This document shows positions 62,203-64,000 of a DNA stretch of 64,000 bases, piece by piece. Origin of the DNA: Castellaniella sp044508625. GTDB taxonomy: Bacteria; Pseudomonadota; Gammaproteobacteria; Burkholderiales; Burkholderiaceae_B. The position numbers and the translations under genes are program-made. Where the stretch lies: contig JBIQHJ010000008.1 of assembly GCA_044508625.1 (NCBI GenBank), positions 30,572 to 94,571 of the forward strand, read 5' to 3'. The notes beneath the pieces are model-generated. The model was not told the DNA's origin. It did no database searches and was given only the letters and a program-made list of their open reading frames with translations. The number at the start of each line of letters is the position of its first letter. Position 1 is the first letter of the stretch.

Positions 62203-63834
62203 ATGCTGCAGGCCGGCGCCGATTACGAACAGACCGCACAGTCTTTCACCTGGGCGATCCCCGAGCACTACAACATCGGCGTGGACGCCTGCGACAAGTG
62301 GGCCGACGGCAGCGGGCGCGTCGCCCTGATCATCGAGACCCCAGGCGCCGCGCCGCGGCGCCACACCTTCGACGAGCTCAAGGCCTGGTCCGACCGCTTT
62401 GCCCAGGCGCTGAGGGCCCATGGCGTGGACCAGGGCGACCGCGTCGGCATCCTCCTGCCGCAATCGCTCGAGACGGCGATCGCCCACCTGGCCATCTACA
62501 AGCTCGGCGCCATCGCCGTGCCGCTGTTCACGCTGTTCGGCACCGAGGCGCTGCAATACCGGCTCGAGAACTCGGGCGCGCGCGCCCTGGTCACGCACCG
62601 CGAGGGCGCGGCCAAGATCGCGGCCATCCGCGACCGCCTGCCCGAGCTGGCGTCGATCTTCGACATCGAGGAAAGCAGCGAGCCGGGCCACGGCCTGCAT
62701 TCCTTCTGGCAGGCCATCGAGGCCCAGGACGGCGCCTTCGCCCCGGTCGACACCCTGGCCGAGGATCCGGCGCTGATCATCTACACCTCGGGCACCACCG
62801 GCAAGCCCAAGGGCGCGCTGCACGCGCAGCGCGTGCTGCTGGGCCACCTCCCCGGCGTCGAGATCTCGCACAACTTCTTTCCAAGGCAGGCCGCCCTCAT
62901 GTGGACGCCGGCCGACTGGGCCTGGATCGGCGGGCTGCTGGACGTGCTGATGCCCTCGCTGCACCACGGGATCCCGGTGCTCGCCTGCCGCCTGCCCAAG
63001 TTCGACGCGGACGTCGCCCTCGAGCTCATGGCGCGCCACGGGGTCACCCACGCATTCCTGCCGCCCACGGCCCTCAAGCTGCTGCGGGCCGCCGGCGACC
63101 CGGCGCGCCACGGCCCCTTCCGGCTGGTGTCCATCGCCAGCGGCGGCGAGACCCTGGGCAAGGAGCTCATCGAATGGGGCCGCCAGCACCTGGGTCTGAC
63201 CATCAACGAGTTCTACGGCCAGACCGAATGCAATATGATCGTCTCGTCCTGCGCCGCGCTGTTCGAGCCGCGCATCGGCGCCATGGGCCGGCCCGTGCCC
63301 GGCCACGAGGTGCGGATCGTCGATGACGCGGGCCGGATCCTGCCCGAGGGCGTCGAGGGCCACATCGCCGTGCGCCGCCCCGATCCGGTCATGTTCCTGG
63401 AATATTGGTGGAATCCCCGGGCCACGGCCGAGAGCTTCGCCGGCGACTTCCTGCTCACCGGCGACCGCGGCAAGCGCGACGCCGACGGCTTCATCTGGTT
63501 CATGGGACGCGGCGACGACGTCATCACCACCGCCGGCTACCGCGTGGGGCCGGGGCCGATCGAGGACTGCCTGCTGGGCCACCCCGCCGTGCGCATGGCG
63601 GCGGTGATCGGCGTGCCCGATCCCGAGCGCACCGAGATCATCAAGGCCTGCATCGTGCTCAACGAGGGCTACGAGGGCACCCCCGCCCTGGTCGCCGAAC
63701 TGCAGGAGCACGTGCGCCGCAAGGCCGCCGCCCACGAATACCCGCGCCTGGTCGAGTTCATGGCGTCACTGCCCATGACCACCACCGGCAAGGTGATCCG
63801 CAAGGAGCTGCGGCGGATGCATGCGGAGGGGTAA
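62203..63834 (+). CDS. Acyl-CoA synthetase (medium-chain/aromatic acid type)
   Basis: The 543-residue AMP-forming ligase has the P-loop IIYTSGTTGKPKGAL, INEFYGQTECNMI, the Asp of LLTGDRGKRDADGF and the C-terminal lysine motif TTGKVIRKELRR. It is closer to acetyl-CoA synthetase/medium-chain (ACSM) enzymes than to PaaK. A second ligase at the end of the cluster may activate an additional acid substrate or recycle a short acid. It is separated from the operon by a terminator-like hairpin. Confidence 0.85.
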   Translation: MLQAGADYEQTAQSFTWAIPEHYNIGVDACDKWADGSGRVALIIETPGAAPRRHTFDELKAWSDRFAQALRAHGVDQGDRVGILLPQSLETAIAHLAIYKLGAIAVPLFTLFGTEALQYRLENSGARALVTHREGAAKIAAIRDRLPELASIFDIEESSEPGHGLHSFWQAIEAQDGAFAPVDTLAEDPALIIYTSGTTGKPKGALHAQRVLLGHLPGVEISHNFFPRQAALMWTPADWAWIGGLLDVLMPSLHHGIPVLACRLPKFDADVALELMARHGVTHAFLPPTALKLLRAAGDPARHGPFRLVSIASGGETLGKELIEWGRQHLGLTINEFYGQTECNMIVSSCAALFEPRIGAMGRPVPGHEVRIVDDAGRILPEGVEGHIAVRRPDPVMFLEYWWNPRATAESFAGDFLLTGDRGKRDADGFIWFMGRGDDVITTAGYRVGPGPIEDCLLGHPAVRMAAVIGVPDPERTEIIKACIVLNEGYEGTPALVAELQEHVRRKAAAHEYPRLVEFMASLPMTTTGKVIRKELRRMHAEG

Positions 63835-63848
63835 CCTCAAGCCGGAGC

Positions 63849-64000
63849 AGCTCTCCACGTCGCGGCCTGCATGCCGCTCCGATTCGCTAGGCATAGGGCA
63901 GTCCGCAGGGACTGCCCTATGTCCGAGCTCATCCACCTCGCGGCTTGCATGCCGCTCGGATTCGACAGGCACAGGACAGTCCGCAGGGACTGTCCTGTGT
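63849..64000. repeat. 78-bp tandem repeat with hairpins (second copy truncated by window edge)
   Basis: Two copies of a 78-bp unit begin at 63849 and 63927. Each contains a 5-bp GCGGC/GCCGC inverted repeat and a 13-bp perfect hairpin with GCAG loop (63892-63921 and 63970-63999). The two hairpin stems differ at two positions, and both differences are compensated in the opposite arm. The unit has no coding content I can support. It resembles intergenic repeats of Burkholderiales, and more copies may follow beyond the edge. Confidence 0.75.

Noticed and set aside
60829..63735. A 968-codon reverse-strand open frame opposite the binding protein and acyl-CoA ligase
   Set aside because: The forward strand encodes well-defined proteins with signal peptide and ligase motifs; the reverse frame is compositional.
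63766..63972. A 68-codon reverse open frame over the terminal repeat
   Set aside because: Its repeated ESERHA-type peptide merely mirrors the 78-bp DNA repeat. No start signal or family supports it.
63849..64000. CRISPR array
   Set aside because: Only two 78-bp units are visible, without short conserved repeats and variable spacers, and no cas gene is present.

Overview
The window is a strongly GC-rich, densely packed bacterial chromosome segment. Gene content points to a betaproteobacterium of the order Burkholderiales, most likely an Alcaligenaceae relative (Bordetella/Achromobacter type). This placement is an inference from gene families and arrangement, not from a marker gene. The segment looks chromosomal: it has three tRNA genes and many housekeeping genes, and I see no transposase, integrase, phage gene or CRISPR array.

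Layout. 1-3240: the 3' part of mutS and a ribosomal oxygenase (roxA), followed by a degenerate 10-bp repeat. 3395-10770: an NAD-linked molybdenum formate dehydrogenase operon (fdsG-B-A-fdhD-fdsD) with a divergent ModE-like regulator. 10895-15856: sulfite reductase and siroheme synthesis (cysJ-cysI-cysG). 15882-18253: cardiolipin synthase, a small Trp-rich protein, a PACE-type efflux protein and tRNA-His. 18492-29518: housekeeping and envelope genes (YrdC-like, site-2 protease, dapA, bamC, a Cys/Met-metabolism PLP enzyme, a two-component pair, an ICMT-like methyltransferase, tRNA-Arg, phospholipase A, an alkaline-phosphatase-fold membrane transferase, tRNA-Pro).

29543-39538 looks like a low-oxygen or redox island. 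It holds a 2-oxoacid/acetoin-type dehydrogenase whose E2 is split into separate lipoyl and catalytic polypeptides, a DUF6506 protein, a CBS-domain protein, a PAS histidine kinase with a NarL-type regulator, an FNR-like regulator, a P-type cation ATPase and a DoxX protein. Palindromic sites lie before the first gene and between the regulators. 39590-42895: a PhoPQ-like pair with a PepSY protein, divergent from a cytochrome b561.

42903-63834 is the most interesting part: a catabolic divergon for an aromatic acid handled as a CoA thioester. Rightward: paaN-, paaG-, paaH-, paaI-, paaK- and paaJ-like genes, a Liv-type binding protein and a further acyl-CoA ligase. Leftward: an R2-like diiron protein, a ferredoxin-NAD reductase and a PaaX-type regulator. 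After a 487-bp gap come livH-livM-livG, a LivF ATPase fused to a hemerythrin domain, an unusual metallo-beta-lactamase-fold protein, an MhpA-type FAD monooxygenase and a DUF2783 protein. The multicomponent phenylacetyl-CoA epoxidase (PaaABCDE) is absent. The diiron-reductase pair sits where it would be expected, so I infer a different ring-oxygenation step. Both divergent promoters carry the same 12-bp motif immediately upstream of a TTGACA box. The window ends in a 78-bp tandem repeat whose hairpins differ by compensatory base changes.
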